From: Deltaproteobacteria bacterium RBG_13_52_11
GTDB taxonomy: Bacteria > Desulfobacterota > B13-G15 > RBG-16-54-18
DNA: 8,387 nucleotides
Assembly: GCA_001797745.1 (NCBI GenBank)
Contig: MGQF01000059.1
Span: forward strand, 41,461 to 49,847
Reading direction: 5' to 3'
Below are positions 1-5,271 of the stretch, piece after piece. Made by a program: the position numbers and the translations under genes. The notes under the pieces were generated by a model. The model had not been told where the DNA came from. It made no database searches and was given only the letters and a program-made list of their open reading frames with translations. Numbering within the stretch: the first letter of the stretch is position 1; each line of letters opens with the position of its first letter.

Positions 1-1
1 C

Positions 2-1000
2 GCAACCTACCCAGCTGCCCAGGAGGGCGTTATTATTGCCGATGAGGTCGGAACGGCCCGGAAGGTCGTGGCAGAGCTGCGCTCCAAAGCGGACATCATC
101 TGCCTGATCTCGCACTGCGGCGAAGAGGTGGATAAGAGGCTCGCCTCAACTGTCCCCGGCATTGACGTCATCGTGGGGGGGCACTCCCACTCGCGCCTCC
201 CGTCCGGGGAGTTCATCTGGCGCACCGAGGACCTCATGGCAAATGAGGTCAACGGCACCATCATCGTACAGGCCCATCAGTGGGGGGGCGAGCTGGGGAG
301 GTGTGACCTCCTGTTTAAGAAGGGCCCCGCCGGAAGGTGGCATGTGGACCGCTATCGCGCGCGCCTCATCCCCATCACAGCCGCCATCCAACCTGATGCC
401 GGGGTGGCCGCAGTAATCGACCAGTACTGGAACCCGATTGCCCTTTACTACGCCGAGGTCATAGGCGAGGCCGCGGGTGACTTCAGCAGCCGGTGCGACG
501 ATTGGGCGGAGTACAACCTGGTGGCCGACGTGATCCGTGAAACCTTCAAGACGGAAATCGAGCTGGAGAACATGGGGGGGATCCGTTCCCCTTTGGTCAA
601 GGGAAAGATCACCCGCGGGGATCTGGTCGCCCTTGATCCCTTCAACAACACCGTCGTCACCTTCAAGATCACCGGCCTTCAACTCAGGAAGCTCCTCAAG
701 AAGTACACTCCGGCCGTCTCCGGAGTGCGCTATCGCATGGAGAACGGGGAGCTGCTCGAGGTCAGAATCAACGGCAAGCCGCTGCAGGACGATCGCCGGT
801 ATACAGGGGCGACGAATTCCCATTTCGCGGATAAGGTACTCAAGGGGGTGGGGGTGGAGGGTCAGGACACCGGGAAGCAGCGTCTGGAAGTACTCATCGC
901 CTATATCCGCCACAAAGGCACGATCCGCCCCGTCTATGACGGCAGGCGCGTGGTGATCGGCAGCTCGCAATTAAAACACGGGGCACACAAGGCCGAATAA
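2..1000 (+). CDS. Metallophosphatase / 5'-nucleotidase family protein, 3' part (N-terminus outside the window)
   Basis: The reading frame is open from base 2 and ends in TAA at 998-1000, so the gene starts upstream of the window; the GTG at 68 is internal and not a likely start. What is visible is the end of a calcineurin-like metallophosphatase domain, with the metal-binding GGHSH motif encoded at 176-190 and the typical PGIDVIVGGHSHS context. The C-terminal 5'-nucleotidase domain follows, with NMGGIR at 569-586 (family consensus N-x-GGIR) and then DLVALDPFNNTVV, the usual substrate-side segment. Family members hydrolyse phosphate esters of nucleotides or related compounds (UshA/YfkN type), usually outside the cytoplasm; the substrate here cannot be told. 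No signal peptide can be judged. A downstream promoter at 1028-1056 suggests that it ends its transcription unit, although I see no clear terminator after it. Confidence 0.9.
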   Translation, partial: ATYPAAQEGVIIADEVGTARKVVAELRSKADIICLISHCGEEVDKRLASTVPGIDVIVGGHSHSRLPSGEFIWRTEDLMANEVNGTIIVQAHQWGGELGRCDLLFKKGPAGRWHVDRYRARLIPITAAIQPDAGVAAVIDQYWNPIALYYAEVIGEAAGDFSSRCDDWAEYNLVADVIRETFKTEIELENMGGIRSPLVKGKITRGDLVALDPFNNTVVTFKITGLQLRKLLKKYTPAVSGVRYRMENGELLEVRINGKPLQDDRRYTGATNSHFADKVLKGVGVEGQDTGKQRLEVLIAYIRHKGTIRPVYDGRRVVIGSSQLKHGAHKAE

Positions 1001-1027
1001 GTCCGTTCGGGGATCAGTGCTCTTCTC

Positions 1028-1056
1028 TTGCTATTACACTATCCATCCGTTATAGT
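1028..1056 (+). promoter_or_regulatory. Sigma70-type promoter for the 1087 gene
   Basis: A TTGCTA -35 box (1028-1033) and a TATAGT -10 box (1051-1056) are separated by 17 nt. Transcription would start near 1063, giving a short leader that includes the purine-rich ribosome-binding stretch GAAGGGGGAA (1071-1080) before the GTG at 1087. Confidence 0.6.
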
Positions 1057-1086
1057 ATTCCTACAAAAAAGAAGGGGGAATCTCTG

Positions 1087-1455
1087 GTGCAAGAAAATAA
1101 TACTTCGAGCATGCTCATTTTAGTTTTGATGATTATAGCCTTTGGTGGAGGGTTATACATTCGCACGTGGCTCACCAAGAGGGCTGTTTTCAAGGTCATA
1201 GAGATTTTTTATAAACACAATGCCCTGGGGATTAAGGGCGCCAAGACGCGGCATGAGCTTGGCATTGAGCGCCGAGATTTTCTCCAGAGGATGACGAGAC
1301 CGCGTGATTATAAGCAACATGCCCTTCAACTGCTTATGCAAAAAGACATGATCTTTGAGAATGAGGATGGAAGGTTGTACCTGGATGAAAAGAAGCTTGG
1401 TCAAGACGTGAGAAGCAAAATGAATGATCAGCGTTCGCAGAAAAGGTCATCATGA
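1087..1455 (+). CDS. Small membrane-anchored protein of unknown function
   Basis: This encodes 122 aa and starts at GTG, chosen because AGGGGG lies about 7-10 nt upstream and a promoter sits at 1028-1056. Residues about 9-28 (starting MLILVLMIIAFGGG) form one hydrophobic segment, followed directly by positively charged residues (RTWLTKR), so the protein is probably an N-in/C-in or N-out/C-in single-pass anchor with a cytoplasmic body. The body is highly charged and predicted helical, ends in a Lys/Arg/Gln-rich tail, and has a short DGRLYLDEKKL stretch. The helix-turn-helix-like spacing followed by a beta-hairpin-like 'ENEDGRLYLDE' loosely recalls a winged-helix fold, but this is weak inference. 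I do not recognise the family. It is followed by cassette copy 1. Confidence 0.75.
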   Translation: MQENNTSSMLILVLMIIAFGGGLYIRTWLTKRAVFKVIEIFYKHNALGIKGAKTRHELGIERRDFLQRMTRPRDYKQHALQLLMQKDMIFENEDGRLYLDEKKLGQDVRSKMNDQRSQKRSS

Positions 1456-1475
1456 TCTTGCCTTATGACATGGTA

Positions 1476-1503
1476 TTGACATTTTGTGAAAAAAAGGCAT
1501 AAT
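1476..1503 (+). promoter_or_regulatory. Sigma70 promoter of repeat cassette copy 1
   Basis: A consensus TTGACA (1476-1481) and CATAAT (1498-1503) are separated by 16 nt containing a seven-A run. The 75 nt from 1474 to 1548 match 7653-7727 at 73 of 75 positions, so the promoter and early leader are conserved as a block between copies 1 and 4. Confidence 0.75.
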
Positions 1504-1509
1504 CTGTCT

Positions 1510-1643
1510 GTTTTGAAGCAATGGATTAGGATTAAGAGGATGTAAGGAATATAGCCGACGCAAGGCCCAGGGGAGCAGGGCATGGAGCAGAGGGGGGTAA
1601 AATTTAAGGTCTGATTATCAAGGGGCACAACCGCCCCTTTTTT
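1510..1643 (+). ncRNA. Repeat cassette copy 1: untranslated leader RNA ending in an intrinsic terminator (possible attenuator or riboswitch)
   Basis: This is the predicted transcript from the promoter at 1476-1503 to the T-run at 1638-1643, about 134 nt and with no credible ORF. Landmarks shared with the other copies are GGATTAGGATTAAG near 1523-1536, GACGCAAGGCCCAGGGGAGC around 1557-1576, the G-run AGAGGGGGG at 1589-1597, TTTAAGGTCTGATTATC at about 1603-1619, and the terminator. AGGCC near 1563 can pair with GGTCT near 1608, with one G-U pair; in copy 4 the same position gives a perfect AGACC/GGTCT match, but copy 2 does not conserve it. AGAGGGG at 1589-1595 can pair with CCCCTTT at 1634-1640, which would disrupt the terminator. 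I see no promoter between this terminator and the ATG at 1713, so the leader probably controls the 1713-2267 gene pair by read-through. I do not recognise the class. Confidence 0.6.
1620..1643 (+). terminator. Rho-independent terminator of cassette copy 1
   Basis: A perfect 7-bp stem AAGGGGC (1620-1626) / GCCCCTT (1633-1639) with loop ACAACC is followed by a T-run to 1643. The stem arms are identical in all four cassette copies while the loop varies, which argues that the hairpin itself is under selection. Confidence 0.85.
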
Positions 1644-1712
1644 ATTGGGTGCCAATGAGAAATCAATGGGCGCTGTCCTTCTTTCATAAATAAGGGCGCA
1701 GGAGGTGCTGCT

Positions 1713-1970
1713 ATGTATTTTATGAACATCTGTACGTGGGAGCCAAGGGATGAACCGGAGGTGAGAAAGAGGCGGGAGAAGTGGCAATGGCCGCACGGGG
1801 TGAAGGTCATCTGCGAGTTTATCGATCTGCAGGGTTGCAGGACTATCAATGTTGTGGACACTGATACGAAGGGGCTCATTGCAAGCAGGACGGCATGGCT
1901 GGATATCCTGAATTTCGAGACCTTCCCTGTCCACCCCTTTGGTGAAAGCAAAGGGCTGCTGAAGCAATAA
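1713..1970 (+). CDS. DUF3303-like small protein
   Basis: This encodes 85 aa. The start is fixed by an excellent Shine-Dalgarno AGGAGGTG (1700-1707) placed 5 nt before the ATG. The layout matches DUF3303-type proteins: an N-terminal beta strand (MYFMNICTWEP), then a 'P-x-G-V-K-V' turn (PHGVKVICEFIDLQG), then 'VVDTDTKGLIASRTAWLDILNFETFPV', which corresponds to the family pattern 'E-x-D-D-P-x-x-L...W-x-D-L-x-x-F-E-V-x-P-V'. The family resembles dimeric ferredoxin-like (alpha-beta barrel) sensory or monooxygenase-like folds, and no biochemical role is established as far as I know. It lies 70 nt after the terminator of cassette copy 1 with no promoter of its own visible. The zinc-ribbon gene begins 57 nt downstream, suggesting one transcript. 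Confidence 0.85.
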   Translation: MYFMNICTWEPRDEPEVRKRREKWQWPHGVKVICEFIDLQGCRTINVVDTDTKGLIASRTAWLDILNFETFPVHPFGESKGLLKQ

Positions 1971-2027
1971 CCGGGCCCTCGGGGATACATCGTCGTGAGG
2001 TAAGAACCTTTTTGCAACAAGGCGATC

Positions 2028-2267
2028 ATGGCAGAGGATGAGCCGAAACAAGAGCTGTGCCTTCAGTGCAGGAAGGCCCTCTTCGCAATGGCGCTTTCTG
2101 ATAACGGGGGGGGGCCGGCAGCACAGGGGAGGACTCAGGCAAACCTTGAATCGGATGGGGTTGACTGTTTCTACACCTGTCCCCACTGCGGAGCCAAAAA
2201 TGTCGTGGTGGATGAAAGAAATATCTACGGGATGCCCGTCGTGAGGATCTCTCACATCAAGCAATGA
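2028..2267 (+). CDS. Small zinc-ribbon protein of unknown function
   Basis: This encodes 79 aa. Two Cys pairs, C11-x2-C14 and C51-P-H-C54, with an extra Cys47, give a treble-clef or zinc-ribbon signature; CPHCGAKN is a classic knuckle. The loop between the pairs is Gly- and Gln-rich (NGGGPAAQGRTQ) and probably flexible. The C-terminus (VVVDERNIYGMPVVRISHIKQ) looks like two beta strands. The ATG at 2028 has only a weak AAGG ribosome site at about 2019-2022, consistent with translation from a shared mRNA with the DUF3303-like gene upstream. Such proteins often bind nucleic acid or act as small metal-dependent adaptors, but nothing here shows which. There is no membrane segment. Confidence 0.7.
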   Translation: MAEDEPKQELCLQCRKALFAMALSDNGGGPAAQGRTQANLESDGVDCFYTCPHCGAKNVVVDERNIYGMPVVRISHIKQ

Positions 2268-2383
2268 ACGGTGGATACCACCACAATAGACCTGATTGTC
2301 TGCAGCCGACGTGACCTATTTTGCCTTTTTTTGCCTCATTTTGCTTTTTTTGGCGGATCAGGGGTACAAAAGGGGATACTCTA
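2268..2383. other. Intergenic region upstream of cassette copy 2
   Basis: No gene is supported here. It holds a short palindrome GGTGG-ATA-CCACC (2270-2282), the string AATAGACCTGA (2285-2295) that recurs at 5236-5246, and a T-rich tract with three TTTTGC repeats (about 2318-2348). The T-rich tract could act as a weak terminator for the 2028 gene, but it has no convincing stem. Confidence 0.4.
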
Positions 2384-2411
2384 TTTACTTTTGAGGAGAA
2401 ATGTGTATAAT
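2384..2411 (+). promoter_or_regulatory. Sigma70 promoter of repeat cassette copy 2
   Basis: TTTACT (2384-2389) and a perfect TATAAT (2406-2411) are separated by 16 nt. The sequence resembles the hicBA promoter at 4507-4535 (TATTTACTTTT...TATAAT) more than the TTGACA promoters of copies 1 and 4. Confidence 0.7.
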
Positions 2412-2417
2412 TCCCCT

Positions 2418-2550
2418 GCGTTGAGGGAAGGGATTAAGATCAAGGTGAAGTAAGGAATAGTGCCAACGCGAGACCCAGGGGAGCACGAAATGATAAAGAG
2501 GGGGTAAAATTTAAGGATTAATCTTCAAGGGGCACCTTCGCCCCTTTTTT
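2418..2550 (+). ncRNA. Repeat cassette copy 2: leader RNA with terminator upstream of the FMN reductase gene
   Basis: The predicted leader is about 133 nt. It keeps GGGATTAAGATCAAGG, CAACGCGAGACCCAGGGGAG (about 2464-2483), the G-run AGAGGGGG (2497-2504), AAAATTTAAGG, and the terminator. It is the most diverged copy: the GGTCTGATTATC block reads GGATTAATCTTC. The terminator ends 42 nt before the ATG at 2593, which leaves no room for another promoter, so the downstream gene can be expressed only by read-through of this terminator or from far upstream. That is the strongest positional argument for a cis-regulatory role. Confidence 0.6.
2527..2550 (+). terminator. Rho-independent terminator of cassette copy 2
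   Basis: Stem AAGGGGC (2527-2533) / GCCCCTT (2540-2546), loop ACCTTC, T-run to 2550. Confidence 0.85.
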
Positions 2551-2592
2551 ATTTGGAGCAAATAAATAAATTCGATAGGTAAGGAGAGAAAT

Positions 2593-3519
2593 ATGAAAAA
2601 AGTATTGGCAGTTACTGCCGGCAGAAAATCGGGAAATACGGAGATCCTGGCAAAAGAGGTATTAATGGTCGCAGAAGAAAATGGCGCTGAAGTAAACATG
2701 ATAAATTTACATGACTATAACATTAAAACATGCACAGGATGCGAATCCTGCACTATGAAAATGGGTAAAGGCGAGAGACCGGAGTGTATTTACAAAGGCA
2801 AGGATGACATGGACCGGATAATGGAAAAATTCCTTCAGGCCGATGGAATTGTAATATCCATACCAAGCTTTGTTCTGTAGCCCCAAGGGATCTATAAAAT
2901 ATTTATCGACAGATGGCTGCCTTATGAAGTAGCCTTGATGATACAAGCCGGAATTTTGGAAAAAATTCCGGAAAGGGTATCTGTAATAATAACAGTAGGC
3001 GGTTCAACCCAGAACTGGATGTCGCTATCACTCCCTGCATTGCAGATGTCGATGTTTATGCAGTCGATAAAAGTAGTCGATCAAATGATGGCCACAAAAT
3101 GCGCGAGGCCAGGCCAGGTTCTTTTGTATCCCGAGATTATTGAAAGAACCAAAAAATTGGGGAAAAACCTGGTTCAGGCAATGAACACGCCTTATGACAA
3201 GGTACAGTGGCTGGGTGAAGAGAGCTGGTGCCCTGTTTGCCATTCAAATCTGATGATGCAGGGTAAACCGCACTGGGACGGCACATCATACGAAATAGAA
3301 TGCGCAATGTGCGGCGCAGGCGGTTCGTTTAAAGCCGATGGCGGACAGTTTAAATTTGTTGTCGCTGAAAAAGGACTTGAACATTGCCGCATATTTACGG
3401 AGGGAAGGTTTAATCATTTGAAGGAAATAATCGAAACGCATAAACACGCCTTTCAGAACATTGAAACAATTAAATCAATGAGTGAAAAATATAAAAAATA
3501 TAAATTGCCGTACGTTTGA
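2593..3519 (+). pseudogene. NAD(P)H-dependent FMN reductase (flavodoxin fold), interrupted by an in-frame TAG
   Basis: From ATG 2593 (Shine-Dalgarno AAGGAGAG just upstream) the frame encodes an NADPH-dependent FMN-reductase/multimeric flavodoxin. The FMN phosphate loop region is TAGRKSGNTEILAKE (residues 8-22). C47-TG-C50-ES-C53 matches the CxGCxxC typical of this subfamily, and 'DDMDRIMEKFLQADGIVISIP' is its usual middle. Codon 96 (2878-2880) is TAG. The same frame then continues with clear family sequence (PQGIYKIFIDRW..., GGSTQNWMSLSLPALQMSMF) to TGA at 3517-3519, about 308 codons in all. The second half could restart at TTG 2935 or ATG 2938, but no ribosome site is visible. The C-terminal part carries an extra domain with CPVC (213-216) and CAMC (237-240), a probable zinc or rubredoxin-like site absent from minimal flavodoxins. 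Nonsense mutation is the simplest reading; read-through or a sequencing error is possible. It is A+T-rich compared with the neighbouring protease. Confidence 0.8.
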
Positions 3520-3528
3520 TTATGGGCA

Positions 3529-3644
3529 AATTCTGGGGACATCATACTCAATTCCACACGGTTTGCAGAACAGTTTCTTCACAGATAAAAGAATTCTGCC
3601 AGATTGCCTCGATGGCCTGAAATAAGTATGCTGTCCCCAGAATT
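3529..3644. repeat. REP/RAYT-like inverted repeat (non-autonomous, about 116 bp)
   Basis: The left arm 3529-3553 (AATTCTGGGGAC then ATCATACTCAATT) and the right arm 3620-3644 are inverted copies matching at 22 of 25 positions, separated by 66 nt. The GGGGACA-x-CATACT core is one I associate with termini near REP-associated IS200-like transposases; that link is recollection, not a search. No transposase is present here. A weak promoter (TTGCCT 3604-3609, 17 nt, TATGCT 3627-3632) lies inside the right part and may serve the protease gene. Confidence 0.7.
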
Positions 3645-3681
3645 CCAGAATTCATATTTGTCGGTGAATAAAAGGAATGAG

Positions 3682-4461
3682 ATGAAGCGCACCCATATCC
3701 TCGGCGTCTTTGTTTTTCTGGCTGTTTGCCTGCTCACCAGCGCCTGCACCTTTAAAACAATTACCAGTGCGCGCGTAACCCCCGTCGTCAGGGTGGTCAG
3801 GGCGTATGCCCCGGCGGTGGTCAATATAAGGACGGAAAATGTCGTCGATCTGAAAAGGTTGCCCGAGTGGGGGCAATACGGTGCGCAGCTCGACGCCTTT
3901 TTAAAGAGATATTACGGGGAGATGTATTCCGAGGGCGTCCTGCAGTACAAGAGCCTGGGCTCAGGGGTTATCCTGGGCACAGACGGGCTTATCGTGACCA
4001 ATGCGCATGTGGTGCAGAAGGCAACGGAGATTTACGTCGTTCTCAACGACGGCGCCATAGTGCAGGCACGGGTCGTCAAGGTGAGCCCGGCGGACGATCT
4101 GGCCATCATCAAGGCGCAGCTCCCGTATCCGGTGAAAGAAATAAGATTTGGGGACATCAGGGACCTGATGATCGGGGAGACGGTCATCGCCATCGGTGAT
4201 CCCCTCGGTCTGGAGAATTCCGTGACCGTCGGCGTGGTGAGCGGCAAGGACAGGGCATTCGCAAGCGCGGAGTGCGAATACACGTGTTCGGGCCTGATAC
4301 AGACGGACGCCTCCATCAATCCCGGCAACAGCGGCGGCGCCCTGTTGAACCTCGACGGGGAGCTGGTCGGCATCAACGTGGCGGTGGTGCAGGATGCCCA
4401 GAACATCGGCTTCGCCATACCGGCGGTAAAGATCATCAGGCTGCTGGCGGAGCTGGAATAG
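3682..4461 (+). CDS. Trypsin-like (DegP/HtrA-type) serine protease lipoprotein, no PDZ domain
   Basis: This encodes 259 aa. The ATG at 3682 is preferred over the TTG at 3604 because AAAGGA lies 6 nt before it and it opens a signal peptide: MKRTHILG, then a hydrophobic core, then LLTSAC with the lipid-accepting Cys probably C22. The chymotrypsin-fold domain has all three catalytic residues in family context: His109 (IVTNAHVV), Asp139 (PADDLAIIK) and Ser217 (NPGNSGGAL). The chain ends soon after GFAIPAVKIIRLLAELE, where DegP/HtrA proteins would continue into PDZ domains, so this is a protease domain only. Relatives degrade or clip envelope proteins; with a lipobox it should be membrane-tethered in the periplasm or outer membrane. 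It is G+C-rich, and stands alone between the inverted repeat and the hicBA promoter. Confidence 0.9.
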   Translation: MKRTHILGVFVFLAVCLLTSACTFKTITSARVTPVVRVVRAYAPAVVNIRTENVVDLKRLPEWGQYGAQLDAFLKRYYGEMYSEGVLQYKSLGSGVILGTDGLIVTNAHVVQKATEIYVVLNDGAIVQARVVKVSPADDLAIIKAQLPYPVKEIRFGDIRDLMIGETVIAIGDPLGLENSVTVGVVSGKDRAFASAECEYTCSGLIQTDASINPGNSGGALLNLDGELVGINVAVVQDAQNIGFAIPAVKIIRLLAELE

Positions 4462-4506
4462 CCGGTTGCGCTTCCCTGCCCTTTGTGCCTGCACGGGAGT
4501 ATCGTA

Positions 4507-4535
4507 TTTACTTTTTTAGGGCAAAAGAGTATAAT
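4507..4535 (+). promoter_or_regulatory. hicB: Sigma70 promoter of hicBA
   Basis: TTTACT (4507-4512) and TATAAT (4530-4535) have a 17-nt spacer, ending 18 nt before the hicB start codon. The flanks resemble the promoter of cassette copy 2 (2384-2411), and the rest of a cassette lies downstream of hicA. HicB antitoxins often repress their own promoter; no operator can be assigned with confidence. Confidence 0.7.
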
Positions 4536-4553
4536 GAGACACGGAGAAAAAAT

Positions 4554-4769
4554 ATGAAGTTTTACGTAGTCTTAGAACCCGCTGAAGAGGGAGGTTTTAA
4601 CGTCTCTATACCTGCCCTCGATGGGTGTTTTACAGAGGGAGAAACCGAGGAAGAAGCCCTTCAGAATGCACGAGAGGCCATCGTGTGTTATCTGGAAGGG
4701 CTCGAAAAGGTGAACGAGATCAAGGCCAAACCCGGCTCTATTGCCAGAGAAGTAATGGTTGCTCTATGA
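4554..4769 (+). CDS. hicB: HicB family antitoxin
   Basis: This encodes 71 aa, ATG 4554 with GGAG (4543-4546) seven nt upstream. It shows the HicB partial-RNase-H fold signature: MKFYVVLEPAEEGGFNVSIP, then ALDGCFTEGETEEEALQNAREAI, then a helix with YLEGL. The same frame extends upstream to 4272, but that part overlaps the protease gene and has no family similarity. This is the short HicB form without a C-terminal helix-turn-helix or ribbon-helix-helix domain, so it may bind HicA but lack its own DNA-binding domain. HicB neutralises the HicA mRNA interferase. Its stop overlaps the hicA start by ATGA, the usual translational coupling. Gene order is antitoxin first. Confidence 0.92.
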   Translation: MKFYVVLEPAEEGGFNVSIPALDGCFTEGETEEEALQNAREAIVCYLEGLEKVNEIKAKPGSIAREVMVAL

Positions 4770-4981
4770 GCAAGACCTTTTCTGGTCGTGAGGTTATTAA
4801 GGCCCTTCACCGAATCGGTTTTGTCGTGGACCATCAATGAGGAAGTCACGTTTTTCTCCATAACCTTGAGAAGAATATATCAGTGGTAGTACCTGACCAT
4901 AAAAAGCTTAAAAAAGGGACGTTGAATTCGATTTTGAAAAAGGCAGGGATTACGGTTGAGCAGTTGAAGGAGCTTATTTAA
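4766..4981 (+). pseudogene. hicA: HicA mRNA-interferase toxin, interrupted by an in-frame TGA
   Basis: ATG 4766 overlaps the hicB stop codon (ATGA). The frame reads MSKTFSGREVIKALHRIGFV VDHQ, then TGA at codon 25 (4838-4840), then GSHVFLHN...VVVPDHKKLKKGTLNSILKKAG...LKELI to TAA at 4979-4981. Both halves are typical HicA, and the total of 71 codons is a normal family length. HicA normally has Arg or Lys at the interrupted position before GSH, so TGA looks like one C-to-T change from CGA. The catalytic His of the GSH motif lies after the stop, so the 24-aa product cannot be an active interferase unless the TGA is read through. No restart codon with a ribosome site is visible. Loss of toxin with antitoxin kept is a common decay route. 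Confidence 0.88.
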
Positions 4982-5010
4982 TATAAAGCAATATAAAGTA
5001 TGATTAACAA

Positions 5011-5101
5011 GTAGCAACGCGAGGCCCAGGGGAGCAGGGCATGCAGCAGAGGGGGGAAATTTTAAGGTCTGATTATCAAGGGGCACCCAAGCCCCTTTTT
5101 T
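5011..5101 (+). ncRNA. Repeat cassette copy 3: 3' body and terminator only, directly after hicA
   Basis: Homology to the other copies begins near GTAGCAACGCGAGGCCCAGG (about 5011-5030) and runs through GGGGAGCAGGGCATG, the G-run AGAGGGGGG (5048-5056), TTTTAAGGTCTGATTATC and the terminator. No promoter precedes it directly; the nearest is the hicBA promoter 480 nt upstream, so here the element may act as the end of the hicBA transcript. The spacer before it contains two direct ATATAAAG repeats (4981-4988, 4991-4998). Confidence 0.6.
5078..5101 (+). terminator. Rho-independent terminator of cassette copy 3
   Basis: Stem AAGGGGC (5078-5084) / GCCCCTT (5091-5097), loop ACCCAA, T-run to 5101. It is the likely terminator of the hicBA unit. 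Confidence 0.85.
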
Positions 5102-5271
5102 ATTTGGTGAACATAAGGCGGTAGGGGAGAGCAATGGGCAAATAAAGAGGTGATCCTTGTGGGCCTTGTGATGCGTTGCTGGTGGCAGTTTCCAGCTTCG
5201 ATTTTCAGTAACCAGGAAAGATGCCATGTCAACAAAATAGACCTGACCCTCTGTCGATCTACGAAACTTTA
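5102..5271. other. Post-terminator part of cassette copy 3 and intergenic spacer
   Basis: No protein gene is supported. GGAGAGCA followed by ATG-GGC-AAA-TAA (5134-5145) forms a minimal M-G-K ORF that also occurs in copy 4 (7947-7958). It runs into TAAAGAGGTGATCC (5143-5156), which differs by one base from the perfect complement of the conserved 16S rRNA 3' end. A 38-codon frame from GTG 5159 to TGA 5273-5275 sits at a good distance from that site but resembles nothing I know. AATAGACCTGA (5236-5246) repeats a string at 2285-2295. Confidence 0.4.

Noticed and set aside
146..970. Long open frame (274 aa) on the - strand opposite the 5'-nucleotidase
   Set aside because: It is a shadow of the G+C-rich coding frame on the + strand and has no recognisable family sequence.
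1557..1583. Cyclic-di-GMP (GEMM) riboswitch, suggested by GACGCAA in cassette copy 1
   Set aside because: The rest of the GEMM core (paired helices with a GAAA tetraloop and its receptor) is absent, and GACGCAA is not kept in copies 2-4.
1428..2264. 278-aa open frame on the - strand
   Set aside because: It runs antisense through cassette copy 1 and two well-supported + strand genes, and its composition looks like non-coding translation.
2271..2453. 60-aa + strand frame starting at GTG 2271
   Set aside because: It covers the T-rich tract and the promoter of cassette copy 2, has no ribosome site and no family resemblance.
2878..2880. Pyrrolysine at the TAG of the FMN reductase or selenocysteine at the TGA of hicA
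   Set aside because: Neither family is known to use these residues, no SECIS-like hairpin was evident after the TGA, and TAG and TGA both serve as ordinary stops in this window. Kept only as a test in the findings.
3604..3681. Upstream TTG start for the protease
   Set aside because: It lies inside the inverted repeat, gives a non-signal N-terminus, and ATG 3682 has a good ribosome site and a signal peptide.
4272..4553. Upstream extension of the hicB frame (165 aa in total)
   Set aside because: It overlaps the end of the protease gene in another frame; the HicB fold and the ribosome site both point to ATG 4554.
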